A DNA stretch of 64,000 nt from Robinsoniella peoriensis (GTDB lineage Bacteria; Bacillota; Clostridia; Lachnospirales; Lachnospiraceae), in the NCBI RefSeq assembly GCF_042680125.1, contig NZ_JBHTNY010000031.1; one strand, given 5' to 3'. Positions 31,880 to 42,265 of this stretch are shown here, one piece after another (positions within the stretch are counted from its first letter, which is position 1; each line of letters starts with the position of its first letter). Made by a program: the position numbers and the translations under genes. Below the pieces are notes generated by a model. That model did not search any database, was not told the origin of the DNA, and saw only the letters and a program-made list of their open reading frames with translations.

Positions 31880-34800
31880 ATGGGGAAAAGACTAAAACTA
31901 TGGAAAAGAATCTTATCAATCTTCTTAGCGGTCACGCTAAGTCTTAGCAGTTTTATCATTTCGGCAGGTGCAGAAGGAAGATCTTATAATGAAATCCCAG
32001 AAAATACAGCAGATGAAGCCAGGGCGGGCAATCCAAATGGAAAAGAGCGGACTCTCATCGTAGAGGCAGAAGATGCGCAGTTAAATGAGCCGGGAGATTT
32101 TTCGGATGATAACGACAGCGCATCTCATGGCGGAAAGCATATCAGAACCCAGAAAGCCGGGGCTTCTGTAACCCTTACCTTTACAGGGACAGGCATTCGC
32201 TTCTATGCTAAAAAGGGAAGCGGCGCAGGTGTCCTGCGGGTCGACATTGATGGAGAGCTTCATGGGAAAGCAGATGAGTATGTAAGTGGGAGTCCGGAGT
32301 TTCAGTCTAAGACATACGAGGCACTAAATTTAAGTGAAAAAAATGCAGAGCATACAATTGTGCTGACGGCTGCAGACGAGAACCCCAATGGAATTAACGG
32401 CAGCCCATGGTTTAATTTTGATTATTTTGAAGTAATTCAATGTGAAGAGGAAGAAGCCGGGGACACCATTGTATCACCTGGTGATACGGATTATTATCTG
32501 GATTCTGAAGCTGCCCAAAACGGCGACGGATCACAGGAATCGCCTTTTAACACCCTTATTGAAATTAACCGGAGGGAGTTTGCCCCGGGAGATCATATCT
32601 TTATCAAACGCGGTTCTGTATTCAGAGGTCTGCTTTACCCAAAGGGGTCTGGTTCGGCGGATAAGCCAATTCTGCTGGATGCATACGGAGAAGGAGAAAA
32701 ACCATTGATTGATGGCGATGGACGCTATGGCGGCCAGCAGGAGTATGGTGCAGAAGGGCCTTTTGGTGAAGCTGCTGCTGCTGTTTATCTCCACAACAGC
32801 CAGTATTGGGAAATTTCTGATTTAAGAGTTACGAACTGGGATGAGGATGGAGCAAACCGTGAAAGGAGCGGCATCCGCGTAGAGGCCAGCGGGGGAGGCG
32901 TATTCCGCCATATTTATATTAAGGATTGTGAAATATTTAACGTAAAGGGATACCGGGGGCAGGACAGCATCTGGGATGTGGACCCGGTGGGCGGTGGAAC
33001 GACCTTTTTTGGTTCCAGGACGACTCACCGTACAGGCGGCATAAATTTCTGCAGTTATACAGGCAGGGAAAATAATGCGTCTGATAAAACAAATCCGGGA
33101 AAAATATCAGACAGTGAGCCAACGATATTTGACGACGTCCTGATTGAGGGAAACAATATTGAGAACTGTGACGCCAATGGAATTACTACCACAAATGTGA
33201 AAGGTGAAATGGATAACCGGGATTACCGGCATAAAAATGTTGTTATCCGTGGAAACAGCATCACTAATGTACAGAGGGCAGGTATTGTTCCCCTTTATAC
33301 AGATGGGGCGCTGGTGGAGCAAAATAAAGTAGATACATTCCAGCAGACTACCGAAGGTTATGGCTGCGGAATCTGGTGTGACCGTGCCAATGATATGGTA
33401 TTCCAGTACAATGAAATCTGTAACGGACAGAATACTATGGATGGGATGGCTTTTAATCTGGATGATATGACGGAAAATGGCGTTATCCAGTATAATTATA
33501 CCCATAACAATGTGGGCGGGGGCACGATGCTTCATGTGAGGACAAACTCCTATAACCGCAATAATACGATCCGCTACAATCTGAGTGTAAATGATACCCA
33601 TAATTATGCACCCCACCAGGCAATTGTAGTCTGCGTTGGTGAGGATGCGAAAACTAAAATTGAATCTGCCAGGGTATACAATAATACATTTTTTAACACC
33701 AGGACAGTCCGCCCTGTTTATAAAGGAGATGAGATAGCCTTTGAGAACAACATCTTCTATCTAGTGAATAAAGGAATGAAAAATAAAACGGATGCTTATG
33801 ATGTGGGATCTAAAACCATATTTAACCATAATCTTTTTGCGGGGGTGCATCCTCAGGATAAGCCCTCTGGGAATGAAAATATCTCTACGGCAATGCCAGG
33901 GCTGGCTGGAGTCCTTGTGGAAAAGGATGGAGACCAGTATCTTCCAAAAGGAATAGAAGAGGCCATGGCAGCGGCGATGCTGGCTCACGCTTCCCAGGCT
34001 TTAAATGCCGGGACAGTGATGGAAGACGGTGTGAAAGAGGATCTGTATGGGAATCCTGTAACGGCTGGGGAAGCGCCTAATATCGGTGTATACAATGGAG
34101 TGTCTGTAGAAAAAACAGAATATGAGGACTTCAGCGATATCACCGAGGTTTCGGAAGAGCCTTCGGAATTTGATGATTTCACAATCGAATATGTGGAGGG
34201 AGAGGATGAACGCGTCAGCAAACACGCAGCATTCAAAACTAATCCAGGCGGTGCGCATGGCGGATTCCACATCAGTTCTGATGAGGATGGGGCGTCAGCG
34301 GAATACACCTTTACGGGTAAAGCGATTTCTGTATATACCAAGAGCGGAGGGGCAGCAGGAGTTGCGAATATCTATCTGGATGGACAGAAGGCGGCGACTG
34401 ATGACCAGTATGAGGGAAAGGAAACATTTGGAAGGATGGCATTTACCAGGACATTTGCCGAAAGCGGAACTCATACCATTAAAATAGAGAGATCGGGAAT
34501 GAAGAATCCAAGCTCCAGCGGAACAAACTTAAATCTTGATTATTTTAAAGTATTTAAGGAGAGTCAGCCGGTAGTTCCGGAAAAGGAGCTGATTAAAATG
34601 GACGCTTCCGGTTTCACCGCAGAAGCGGAAAGTGTTGAGGAGGACGAGGGGCCGGCATCCTGTGCCATCGATGGAAACAGCAATACTTACTGGCATTCCA
34701 ACTGGTCAGGAACGGCAGCAATGCAGCCAGACTTTGAAGAAGGGTTAAGAAACGGATTTACCATAGATCTGGGTGGAAACTATAACATACAGAAACTGGA

Positions 34801-37800
34801 GTATCTGCCAAGGCAGGACCAGAATAATGGCACCATTACAAAATACAGGCTGTTCTACAGTAAAACGGAAGTTGGGGAATTTTTACCCATACCACGTGGA
34901 ATCGGTTATTGGGAAGGAGACAGTACGCTGAAATCAATCACTTTTGAAAAAGTAAATGCTAGGAGGATACAAATCCGGGCATATGATGCGGTAAGTGATT
35001 CGTCTGGAAAAAATCTTATTACCGCAGCAGAATTCTATGTATACCGGTGGAAAGAAGACGGCGGCCCGGTGACGCCTCCGGACAGGAGCTTTCACGTACC
35101 TCCTGCATGGAATCAGGGAGACACGCATATCACGCTGCCTAAAGTGGCAGATGGCTGGGAGATTGAACTCTTTGGGTCTGACCGCAAAGAGGTGGTTGGT
35201 CTGGATAATTCTGTAACCAGACCACTGGAGGATGTTACGGTGAACCTGCTCTACAAGCTGACTAACCGGGCAACCGGAGAGGTCCTGGAGACAAATGTAA
35301 ATGCGCAGATTACAATTCCTGCGGCGCCAATGGAAGATTTTGTGTCCGGAAGCAACGAAAAGCCCGGGGTAATTCCTGCTTTAAGAGAATGGAAGGGCGC
35401 AAGCGGGGAGATCAAGCTCACCAATACCTCCAGAATTGTTGTGGACTCAGAGAGCTTCAGACAAGATGATGCTGCGCATGTAAAAGAAAACCTGAGTAAG
35501 ACAGACAACTTCTATACCCAGGTGAATATGTTTAAGGAAGATCTGAAGGCACAGACCGGTCTTGACCTTCCGATTGTAACGGATCAGGAACCGGGTACGG
35601 CAGATATTTATTTTACAGCCCAGGGCGCTCCGGTATCACTTGGGGCTGAAGGATATATGATAGAATTTGGCGGGCAAAATGGAGACGATAATTCCGTAAT
35701 TGTAAGGGCGCCTCAGAAGACAGGCATTTTATATGGTGGAATCACGATCCTGCAGATCTTAAAGCAGAATACGGCATTGAGCCTTCCAAGGGGAATATGC
35801 AGAGATTATCCGGCTTATGAGAAGCGGGGATACATGCTGGATGCGGCACGTATCTATCTGCCGCTTGAATACCTGGAGGATACCTTAAAGCAGATGGCAT
35901 GGTATAAGATGAATACATTTTCCGTACATCTGAACGACTGTGAAAACTGGGGTAATCTGGAGCTGGGACAGGAACGCTATTCTGCATTTCGTCTGGAAAG
36001 CAATGTGCCTGGACTCACGGCAGAAGATGGGTCCTATACCAAGGATGAATTCAGGGAGTTCCAGTATGATGCCGTTGATCTGGGGATAAATGTCATTCCG
36101 GAATTCGATACACCAGGGCACTCTCTTGCATTTACCAGAGTCTGGCCGGAGCTGGCCCGGGAGGACAATGCAAAATATCTGGATGTTACAAACCCTCAGG
36201 TTTTAGAAAAGGTCAAGGCTTTATTTGATGAATATATTCTGCCTCAGGATGGTAAGGAAGAGGTTTTCATTGGTCCCGAAGTAAATGTAGGAACAGACGA
36301 ATATAAAACGAACGGCCTTCCGGAGTCAGACAGAGCCAGATATAGAGAAGCTTTTCGCGGATATATAGACCAGCTCCTGCAGCATGTGAAGAACCGGGGA
36401 AAAGAACCGGCATTCTGGGGATGCTTAAGAGAGAACGCCGGAACGACGCCAGTTACTACAGATGCCTTAATGTATGCCTGGTATTGGGATTATTCAGAGG
36501 CGCTAAAGGCATTGGAGGCAGGATACCGGGTGCTGACGATGGATGAAATGGAGACCTATATCGTTCCCGGAGGTGGATGGTATGTAAATCAGTATGGAAG
36601 AGGGGAACATTTGTATAACACATGGCTTCCAAATGACAACCGGGCATGGGATATCAGCTTCTCCGGAGACAGAGCACCCGCTCCCAAGGGCCACCCGAGA
36701 GTAGTGGGCGGACAGTTTGCAGTATGGAATGACTGGATTGGAAATGGAATATCAACTGGTGATATCAGCTTCCGTATCCAGTATAATATACCAGCCATAG
36801 CCCAGAAATCCTGGTCAGTGGATGAAAGTAATGCATCCATGAATTACACGGAGTTTAAACGGCTTGGAGAAATCATTGGAGATGCACCCGGAAGTGATTT
36901 CCTGTACCGGAACAACAGGTTTACCAAGGACAAGATCCTGGATCTGGGAGAGGCAGATGATATATCCAATCAGGCAAATATGCAATTACATCCGGTAAAT
37001 GTAGGAAGCGACGCACAAGGGAAGGACGGAACCGGAATTCGATTTAACGGCAAAGACAGCTTTATAGAGTCGGATGTGGACTCTACAGGTTTTGACTGGA
37101 CGGTAGGAATGTGGATCAATCCGGATGAGGGCAATGCTGCAGATGCAGTTCTTATGGAAGGAAAGACGGGAACGCTTAAGCTAAAGCAGGGCAAAACCGG
37201 TAAAATAGGCTATTCGGTAGGGAATTATGACCATTATTTTCATTATCGTTTACCGGAAGGCAGGTGGACCCATATTGCTCTCACAGGGGATGCCTATGGC
37301 GTAAAATTATATGCAAATGGAATCTTCATAGATGAATTAAAAGACAAGCCATGGCCAAACTTAAATTTCGATTCTAACTTTGCCAAGCCAAGCGGACAGC
37401 CCAATTTTATCCCCACCTATTTTGAGACACTGATGCTGCCTACGTCAGTTCTGGGAAGCAAGACAAACGCTTTTAAAGGCGTTGCGGATGATTTCAGGAT
37501 TTATAACAGGGTTTTGGAAGCAGATGAGATTCTGGAGATGACAAATATTAAAGGAGATGCTTCCAGAACATTGGCGGCAAAAGTAAATGAGGCAAATGAA
37601 TTATTGGATTCCGGCAGACTGTCTGAAGATCCGGAAGCAAAAACCGCAATGTTAAACGCTGTAAAAGCAGCGGCAAATGTGCTGGCTAATCCAGCATTTA
37701 CAGAAGAACAGATTAAAAGCGCAGATCAGGCCCTGCAGGCAGAGGTGGAGAAAGCTCCTGCAGACCCGGCAGATATCAATCTCATGGCGGACGCCTATGC

Positions 37801-39469
37801 AGCTACGTCGGTAGAGTGCCACACAGGCTTTGGTCCGGAAAAAATGGTAGACGGTGACGATGCACTGGAGTCCAGATTAGCAACGAAAAGGGGCGTTGAA
37901 GAGGTTCCGGTAGAATTTACACTGGCGGAAGAAAAGACATTTAACACTTTAGTAATCAAAGAAGGGCTTGGTCCTATTACAGGTGAAACTCTGACTGCCC
38001 AGATCAAAGGTTATGAGATACAGGTATTTAAGAATGGCAAATATGAAGACCTCCTGTCAGCCGTTGACCAGTCGGCGGGAATTGTTGGGGAAAAATTAAC
38101 CATAGACCTGGGACAGGATGTGACAGCATCTAAGATCAGGGTCATATTCAAGGTAAACCCGGAGGCAGGCATCAATATAAAAGAAGCGGAGCTATACAGG
38201 CTTCTGAAGCCGCAGCCATATGTGAATGAAACAGCAAGGGATGTGGTGAATTATCTGGGAATTCCGGAAAGGCTTGAATTAACAGACACACATCTGCCAA
38301 TAAGCGAAATGCCAGGCGCCTACAGTTCCCGCATTATCGCCTCAGGCAATTTGGACATCATAGCGCTGGATGGAACGGTTGTCAGGGAAGATACAGATCA
38401 GACGGTTACGATATTAATGGAAGTAACAAAGAGAAAAGGCACCAACACGATTGTGGAAAAAGCTGTAATGCCATATAAGGTGGTCGTTGCAGGCCTTCAG
38501 ACACCAGCAGTTATTTACCGGGTGACATTCCATGCAAATGGAGGAACAGCCGTAAATCCGGCAAGTATAGACACAGAGTCCGGAAAAGCCATAGGAAGCC
38601 TGCCGTCCACCACAAGGGAAGGATATGAATTCCAGGGCTGGTTTACCGCCCAAACCGGAGGTACAAAGGTAACAGAAGCAACGGTGGTAACCAGCGATAT
38701 GACGCTGTATGCCCAGTGGAAAAAAATGATGCAGCCGCAGCCAAAGCCAGAGGTATCATTTACAGAGACGGAATATTCCTTATACGCCACACAGACAATA
38801 AAGACCTCTGTAAATGCCAATGCAGCGGCAGGTGCTGTAACAGGATATAAGTCAAGCAATACAAAGGTGGCAGTTGTTACTTCGGCAGGAGTCATTAAAG
38901 GAATCCGAAAAGGCTCGGCAACTATTACCGTATCCACGTCAGGAAAAGGGACGGCTACAGTGAATGTAACGGTAAAAACGCCAAAAATCTCCCTTACTGC
39001 AAAAAAGGCTAAGCTTCAGGCAGGAAAATCAACAAAAGCCATAACCGTTAAGAGCAAAATAAAAACGGATAAAGTTGTAAAATTCATGTCCAGCAAAAAG
39101 AAAATAGCCAGTGTCAATCACAAAGGAAAAATAAAAGGCATAAAAGCCGGAAAGACAAGAATTACCGTTTTCATGAAGAGCGGAGCGAGGGCAAGCTGCG
39201 TATTAACAGTTCAAAAAGCTCCGGTAAAAACAACCAAAATCAAGGTGCCGAAAAAGGTTACTTTAAAAGTAAAAGAGAAGCAAAAGATAGAAGTGGTTAG
39301 AAAACCGGTCACAGCTGCCGATAAAATTGATTACCGTTCTTCAGACAGTAAGATAGCGAAGGTTGATAAAAAAGGCATTATAACCGCAAAGAAAGCCGGA
39401 AGCTGTCATATAACCGTGACGTGCAATAAAATTACAAAAAGAATAAGGGTAATTGTGGAACGGAAATAA
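31880..39469 (+). CDS. Giant secreted protein joining a GH136-like beta-helix to a GH20 domain
   Basis: This 2529-residue protein has a signal peptide (to about residue 31). Modules in order: a carbohydrate-binding-like domain (57-187); a right-handed beta-helix (about 204-700) resembling GH136 lacto-N-biosidase, with D521 and D528 seven residues apart in DGMAFNLDD; a second binding-like domain (764-892); discoidin (904-1059); GH20 N-domain (1164-1304); GH20 barrel (1307-1648) with catalytic pair D1473-E1474 in VGTDEY; LamG (1704-1887); discoidin (1964-2107); an InlB-type repeat (2212-2286); and three Big_2 domains, very lysine-rich. GH20 enzymes release hexosamine or lacto-N-biose. No LPXTG is present. 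Expression is preceded by an antiterminator leader and a two-hairpin element. GH20 is sure; GH136 is probable by pattern only. Confidence 0.85.
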   Translation: MGKRLKLWKRILSIFLAVTLSLSSFIISAGAEGRSYNEIPENTADEARAGNPNGKERTLIVEAEDAQLNEPGDFSDDNDSASHGGKHIRTQKAGASVTLTFTGTGIRFYAKKGSGAGVLRVDIDGELHGKADEYVSGSPEFQSKTYEALNLSEKNAEHTIVLTAADENPNGINGSPWFNFDYFEVIQCEEEEAGDTIVSPGDTDYYLDSEAAQNGDGSQESPFNTLIEINRREFAPGDHIFIKRGSVFRGLLYPKGSGSADKPILLDAYGEGEKPLIDGDGRYGGQQEYGAEGPFGEAAAAVYLHNSQYWEISDLRVTNWDEDGANRERSGIRVEASGGGVFRHIYIKDCEIFNVKGYRGQDSIWDVDPVGGGTTFFGSRTTHRTGGINFCSYTGRENNASDKTNPGKISDSEPTIFDDVLIEGNNIENCDANGITTTNVKGEMDNRDYRHKNVVIRGNSITNVQRAGIVPLYTDGALVEQNKVDTFQQTTEGYGCGIWCDRANDMVFQYNEICNGQNTMDGMAFNLDDMTENGVIQYNYTHNNVGGGTMLHVRTNSYNRNNTIRYNLSVNDTHNYAPHQAIVVCVGEDAKTKIESARVYNNTFFNTRTVRPVYKGDEIAFENNIFYLVNKGMKNKTDAYDVGSKTIFNHNLFAGVHPQDKPSGNENISTAMPGLAGVLVEKDGDQYLPKGIEEAMAAAMLAHASQALNAGTVMEDGVKEDLYGNPVTAGEAPNIGVYNGVSVEKTEYEDFSDITEVSEEPSEFDDFTIEYVEGEDERVSKHAAFKTNPGGAHGGFHISSDEDGASAEYTFTGKAISVYTKSGGAAGVANIYLDGQKAATDDQYEGKETFGRMAFTRTFAESGTHTIKIERSGMKNPSSSGTNLNLDYFKVFKESQPVVPEKELIKMDASGFTAEAESVEEDEGPASCAIDGNSNTYWHSNWSGTAAMQPDFEEGLRNGFTIDLGGNYNIQKLEYLPRQDQNNGTITKYRLFYSKTEVGEFLPIPRGIGYWEGDSTLKSITFEKVNARRIQIRAYDAVSDSSGKNLITAAEFYVYRWKEDGGPVTPPDRSFHVPPAWNQGDTHITLPKVADGWEIELFGSDRKEVVGLDNSVTRPLEDVTVNLLYKLTNRATGEVLETNVNAQITIPAAPMEDFVSGSNEKPGVIPALREWKGASGEIKLTNTSRIVVDSESFRQDDAAHVKENLSKTDNFYTQVNMFKEDLKAQTGLDLPIVTDQEPGTADIYFTAQGAPVSLGAEGYMIEFGGQNGDDNSVIVRAPQKTGILYGGITILQILKQNTALSLPRGICRDYPAYEKRGYMLDAARIYLPLEYLEDTLKQMAWYKMNTFSVHLNDCENWGNLELGQERYSAFRLESNVPGLTAEDGSYTKDEFREFQYDAVDLGINVIPEFDTPGHSLAFTRVWPELAREDNAKYLDVTNPQVLEKVKALFDEYILPQDGKEEVFIGPEVNVGTDEYKTNGLPESDRARYREAFRGYIDQLLQHVKNRGKEPAFWGCLRENAGTTPVTTDALMYAWYWDYSEALKALEAGYRVLTMDEMETYIVPGGGWYVNQYGRGEHLYNTWLPNDNRAWDISFSGDRAPAPKGHPRVVGGQFAVWNDWIGNGISTGDISFRIQYNIPAIAQKSWSVDESNASMNYTEFKRLGEIIGDAPGSDFLYRNNRFTKDKILDLGEADDISNQANMQLHPVNVGSDAQGKDGTGIRFNGKDSFIESDVDSTGFDWTVGMWINPDEGNAADAVLMEGKTGTLKLKQGKTGKIGYSVGNYDHYFHYRLPEGRWTHIALTGDAYGVKLYANGIFIDELKDKPWPNLNFDSNFAKPSGQPNFIPTYFETLMLPTSVLGSKTNAFKGVADDFRIYNRVLEADEILEMTNIKGDASRTLAAKVNEANELLDSGRLSEDPEAKTAMLNAVKAAANVLANPAFTEEQIKSADQALQAEVEKAPADPADINLMADAYAATSVECHTGFGPEKMVDGDDALESRLATKRGVEEVPVEFTLAEEKTFNTLVIKEGLGPITGETLTAQIKGYEIQVFKNGKYEDLLSAVDQSAGIVGEKLTIDLGQDVTASKIRVIFKVNPEAGINIKEAELYRLLKPQPYVNETARDVVNYLGIPERLELTDTHLPISEMPGAYSSRIIASGNLDIIALDGTVVREDTDQTVTILMEVTKRKGTNTIVEKAVMPYKVVVAGLQTPAVIYRVTFHANGGTAVNPASIDTESGKAIGSLPSTTREGYEFQGWFTAQTGGTKVTEATVVTSDMTLYAQWKKMMQPQPKPEVSFTETEYSLYATQTIKTSVNANAAAGAVTGYKSSNTKVAVVTSAGVIKGIRKGSATITVSTSGKGTATVNVTVKTPKISLTAKKAKLQAGKSTKAITVKSKIKTDKVVKFMSSKKKIASVNHKGKIKGIKAGKTRITVFMKSGARASCVLTVQKAPVKTTKIKVPKKVTLKVKEKQKIEVVRKPVTAADKIDYRSSDSKIAKVDKKGIITAKKAGSCHITVTCNKITKRIRVIVERK

Positions 39470-39496
39470 CCGGCAGCATTTTATTTTAGCCGGTAA
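39468..39496. terminator. Short bidirectional terminator between convergent genes
   Basis: ACCGGC and GCCGGT flank an AT-rich loop. It overlaps both stop codons, of the giant gene and of the AraC gene. Confidence 0.5.
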
Positions 39497-40266
39497 TCCT
39501 TCGGACTTGTCCCATATTTTTCTTTAAAGACCCGGTTAAAGGTACGCTGGCTTTCAAATCCGGCATCCATCCATATCCTGGTAAGTGTGTCGTTGGTAGA
39601 ACGGGTCAGATACTGAGCGTAATCCAGCCGAATATTATTTAAATATTCGTGAAAGCCCATCTTAAGCTTTTTGGAAAAAATATGGGACAAATAATATTTA
39701 CTTACGTTCAGTTCCCGTGCCAGCGTATCCAGAGACATTGGTTCTTGAAAATGCAGGGAAATATACTGAACCAGACGATAAGTCAGATCCGTATTATCAG
39801 GCCGGGCATTCTTTTCCAAAGTAAATAAAGGCAGTACATGGGCCAGGATGACCTGAATCCAGGCCCCCAGCAGAAATCCGGAGGCGTCTTCTTTTGAAGA
39901 TGCCTCTAATCTGTCTAAGGCATATAAGATATCCCCGTGGACCTGATGAGATTTTAGATATGGATTCAGAGGATGGCTTCTTTTTAACTGGTTTAGAAAT
40001 GGACCGAACATATTCTCATCAAAAATAAAGAGAATAACATCGCAGCTTTTTGGCGCCTCGGTTCGGTATGCATGTACGGTTTCCGGGAAGACAACCGCTA
40101 GTTCCCCTTTTGCCATTTCCAGAGTATGATCCTGAATGGTAACCTGTATTCTGCCTTTTTTTACATAAATAATTTCTACTGCATCGTGGAGATGAGCCGG
40201 GAAATTAAGATTCTGAATATTATTAATATGTGGCTTCTCAAACTTCTTCTCGTAAAATGGATTCAT
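39481..40266 (-). CDS. AraC family transcriptional regulator with cupin-like sensor domain
   Basis: The 261-residue protein has an N-terminal AraC-type cupin (FPAHLHDAVEIIYVKKGRIQV, then GELAVVFPETVHAYRTE). A C-terminal double helix-turn-helix follows (MSLDTLARELNVSKYYLSHI and IWMDAGFESQRTFNRVFKEK) ending YGTSPKDYRLK. The cupin usually binds a small sugar. It is divergent from the ThuA-Gfo/Idh operon, whose promoter region (40267-40443) contains tandem repeats. It is therefore the likely local regulator of that operon. GAGAGAGGTG precedes the start on the minus strand. Confidence 0.92.
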   Translation of the reverse strand: MNPFYEKKFEKPHINNIQNLNFPAHLHDAVEIIYVKKGRIQVTIQDHTLEMAKGELAVVFPETVHAYRTEAPKSCDVILFIFDENMFGPFLNQLKRSHPLNPYLKSHQVHGDILYALDRLEASSKEDASGFLLGAWIQVILAHVLPLFTLEKNARPDNTDLTYRLVQYISLHFQEPMSLDTLARELNVSKYYLSHIFSKKLKMGFHEYLNNIRLDYAQYLTRSTNDTLTRIWMDAGFESQRTFNRVFKEKYGTSPKDYRLK

Positions 40267-40355
40267 ATTTCACCTCTCTCACTTCAGGCATTTATTACAA
40301 CAACCATTAGCAATTTTTGGCTACAAAATAATGTGATATGACAATCATTATAAAT

Positions 40356-40417
40356 GGATTACTGCTATAATGCAATTAAATTAAAAAGGATTACCGCATA
40401 ATTCAATTAAATTAAAT
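40356..40417 (+). repeat. Tandem duplication in the ThuA promoter region
   Basis: GGATTACTGCTATAATGC and GGATTACCGCATAATTC each continue as AATTAAATTAAA. The two copies start at 40356 and 40388 (32 bases apart), and the first holds a TATAAT box. It may carry two sites for the divergent AraC regulator. Confidence 0.6.
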
Positions 40418-40443
40418 GGTGAAAAAAAGAGAGGAGATTTAAG

Positions 40444-41175
40444 ATGGAAACAAATAAAAAAGTACTTATTTTTCAAGGCGGCTGGGACGGACACGAGCCG
40501 GATAAGGTAGCACGGAGGTTCTCTGATCTATTAGAAAAACATGGGTATACATGTACTATTTCAGATACCCAGGAGGTTTTAGGAGATCTGGATATGCTGA
40601 TGGGGCTGGACTTGATTGTTCCTTGCTGGACCATGGGTGAGATCAAACCGGAATACCGCCAGAATATCGTGAAAGCAGTAGGTGCCGGAGTAGGGCTTGC
40701 CGGATGCCACGGCGGTATGTGCGATTCCTTTCGAAATGATGTGGAATGGCAATTTATGACTGGCGGACAGTGGGTCAGCCATCCGGGGGGAGACGGTGTG
40801 GATTATGAAGTCAACATCAAGTTTGGGTCAAGCCCTATTGTAGAAGGAGTATCGGATTTTCATGTCTGCAGTGAGCAGTATTATCTCCATGTAGATCCGG
40901 CGGTAGAGGTGCTCGCAACAACACGTTTTCCGGTTGTGGATTATTACCACAGTGCTAATAAATGTGTGGATATGCCGGTAGTCTGGACAAAATTCTGGGG
41001 GAATGGAAGAGTATTTTATAATTCCCTGGGGCACCACGATGATGTATTTGAAAAATTCCCCACCGCTCAGATAATCATGGAGCGGGGGCTTCTATGGGCA
41101 GCAGAGGGCAGGCAGTATGCCCTGGATCACGGACTTACAACAGAGCGGTTTGAAAGCACCGCAAAAATGTATTAG
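40444..41175 (+). CDS. ThuA-like domain protein
   Basis: The 243-residue protein matches the ThuA family (class I glutamine amidotransferase-like fold): VLIFQGGWDGHEPDKVAR at the start, a central VGLAGCHGGMCDSF and a later FWGNGRVFYNSLGHHDDVF. ThuA proteins occur in disaccharide-use operons, and ThuA with ThuB converts disaccharides to 3-keto derivatives or back in rhizobia; the precise reaction here is unknown. It is followed after 11 bases by a Gfo/Idh/MocA oxidoreductase, the same pairing as ThuA-ThuB. GAGGAGA precedes ATG 40444. Regulation by the divergent AraC gene is likely. Confidence 0.87.
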   Translation: METNKKVLIFQGGWDGHEPDKVARRFSDLLEKHGYTCTISDTQEVLGDLDMLMGLDLIVPCWTMGEIKPEYRQNIVKAVGAGVGLAGCHGGMCDSFRNDVEWQFMTGGQWVSHPGGDGVDYEVNIKFGSSPIVEGVSDFHVCSEQYYLHVDPAVEVLATTRFPVVDYYHSANKCVDMPVVWTKFWGNGRVFYNSLGHHDDVFEKFPTAQIIMERGLLWAAEGRQYALDHGLTTERFESTAKMY

Positions 41176-41186
41176 GAGGGACCGTT

Positions 41187-42245
41187 ATGGAAAAAGTAAA
41201 AATCGGAATATTGGGACTGGGTGCCATCAGCGGTATTTATTTAAAAAATCTTAGCAGTGTGTTTCGGAATGTGGAAATTCTGGGGATCTATGATCTGATT
41301 GAAGAAAAGGCAGAAAAAGTACAGGAAGAGTACCATATTTCAAAAGTATATAAAAATATGGAAGAAATGCTGGATGACCCCGAAATCGAAATTGTGCTTA
41401 ATTTAACCAGACCGCTGGAGCATTACCATGTTACAAAATCAGCTCTTCTGGCTGGGAAACATGTATATAGTGAAAAACCGCTGGCAACTACTTTTGAGGA
41501 AGGTAAGGAGTTAGTTGCTCTGGCAAAACAACAAAACTTACTGCTTGGAGGTGCACCGGATACATTTCTGGGGGCGGGAATACAGACCTGTAAAAAAATA
41601 ATAGATTCGGGATTCATCGGCAAGCCAATAGGAGCTGCGGCGTTTATGATCTGTCATGGGCATGAGAGCTGGCATCCGGCTCCGGAGTTCTACTATCAGA
41701 CTGGAGGAGGACCAATGATGGATATGGGCCCCTATTACCTGACGGCCCTTGTGAATCTTATGGGCAGCGTAAAAGGACTGACCGGAATAGCAAAGAAAAA
41801 CTTTGAACATCGGGTTATTACCAGTGAACCTTTATATGGAAAGACAATTGATGTAGAGGTACCCACTCATTATAATGGTATTCTTGATTTTGAAAGTGGG
41901 GCTACGGCTACGGTTACCACCACTTTCGATGTATATTATACTCAGCAGGCAAGATTTGAAATCTACGGTACAGAAGGAACTTTGATTGTACCCGACCCGA
42001 ATACCTTTGGTGGACCGGTTAAGCTTTTGAGTGGAAAAGAAAATGAATACAGGGATATGCCGTTATTATTTGACTACAGCGAGAACAGCAGGGGACTAGG
42101 ATTGTCTAATATGGCTGATGCCTTGAGAGGACTTGATGAATTCAGGGCAAATGGCGATCAGATGCTACATGTATTAGAAATCATGACCGTATTTGAGAAA
42201 AGCAGCAATGCAGGCAGTTATTTAGAACTGGCTACAAGGATATAA
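41187..42245 (+). CDS. Gfo/Idh/MocA family oxidoreductase (ThuB-like context)
   Basis: A 352-residue NAD(P)-dependent oxidoreductase: Rossmann motif ILGLGAISGIYLKN (residues 8-21), EKP near residue 97 in VYSEKPLATT, and a C-terminal beta-sheet domain with GGGPMMDMGPYYLTALVNLM in place of the usual DxGxHxxD stretch. It would oxidise or reduce a sugar or cyclitol. The partner ThuA-like gene lies 11 bases upstream, with AGGAGGG as ribosome site, so the two probably act on the same keto-sugar. A terminator follows. Confidence 0.88.
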   Translation: MEKVKIGILGLGAISGIYLKNLSSVFRNVEILGIYDLIEEKAEKVQEEYHISKVYKNMEEMLDDPEIEIVLNLTRPLEHYHVTKSALLAGKHVYSEKPLATTFEEGKELVALAKQQNLLLGGAPDTFLGAGIQTCKKIIDSGFIGKPIGAAAFMICHGHESWHPAPEFYYQTGGGPMMDMGPYYLTALVNLMGSVKGLTGIAKKNFEHRVITSEPLYGKTIDVEVPTHYNGILDFESGATATVTTTFDVYYTQQARFEIYGTEGTLIVPDPNTFGGPVKLLSGKENEYRDMPLLFDYSENSRGLGLSNMADALRGLDEFRANGDQMLHVLEIMTVFEKSSNAGSYLELATRI

Positions 42246-42265
42246 TAAGTTAAATGTGCACATAA

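Noticed and set aside
33107..33616. Long antisense open frame (169 codons) inside the GH136-like/GH20 gene
   Set aside because: It is opposite a well-supported coding region, has no ribosome site and shows no family motif.
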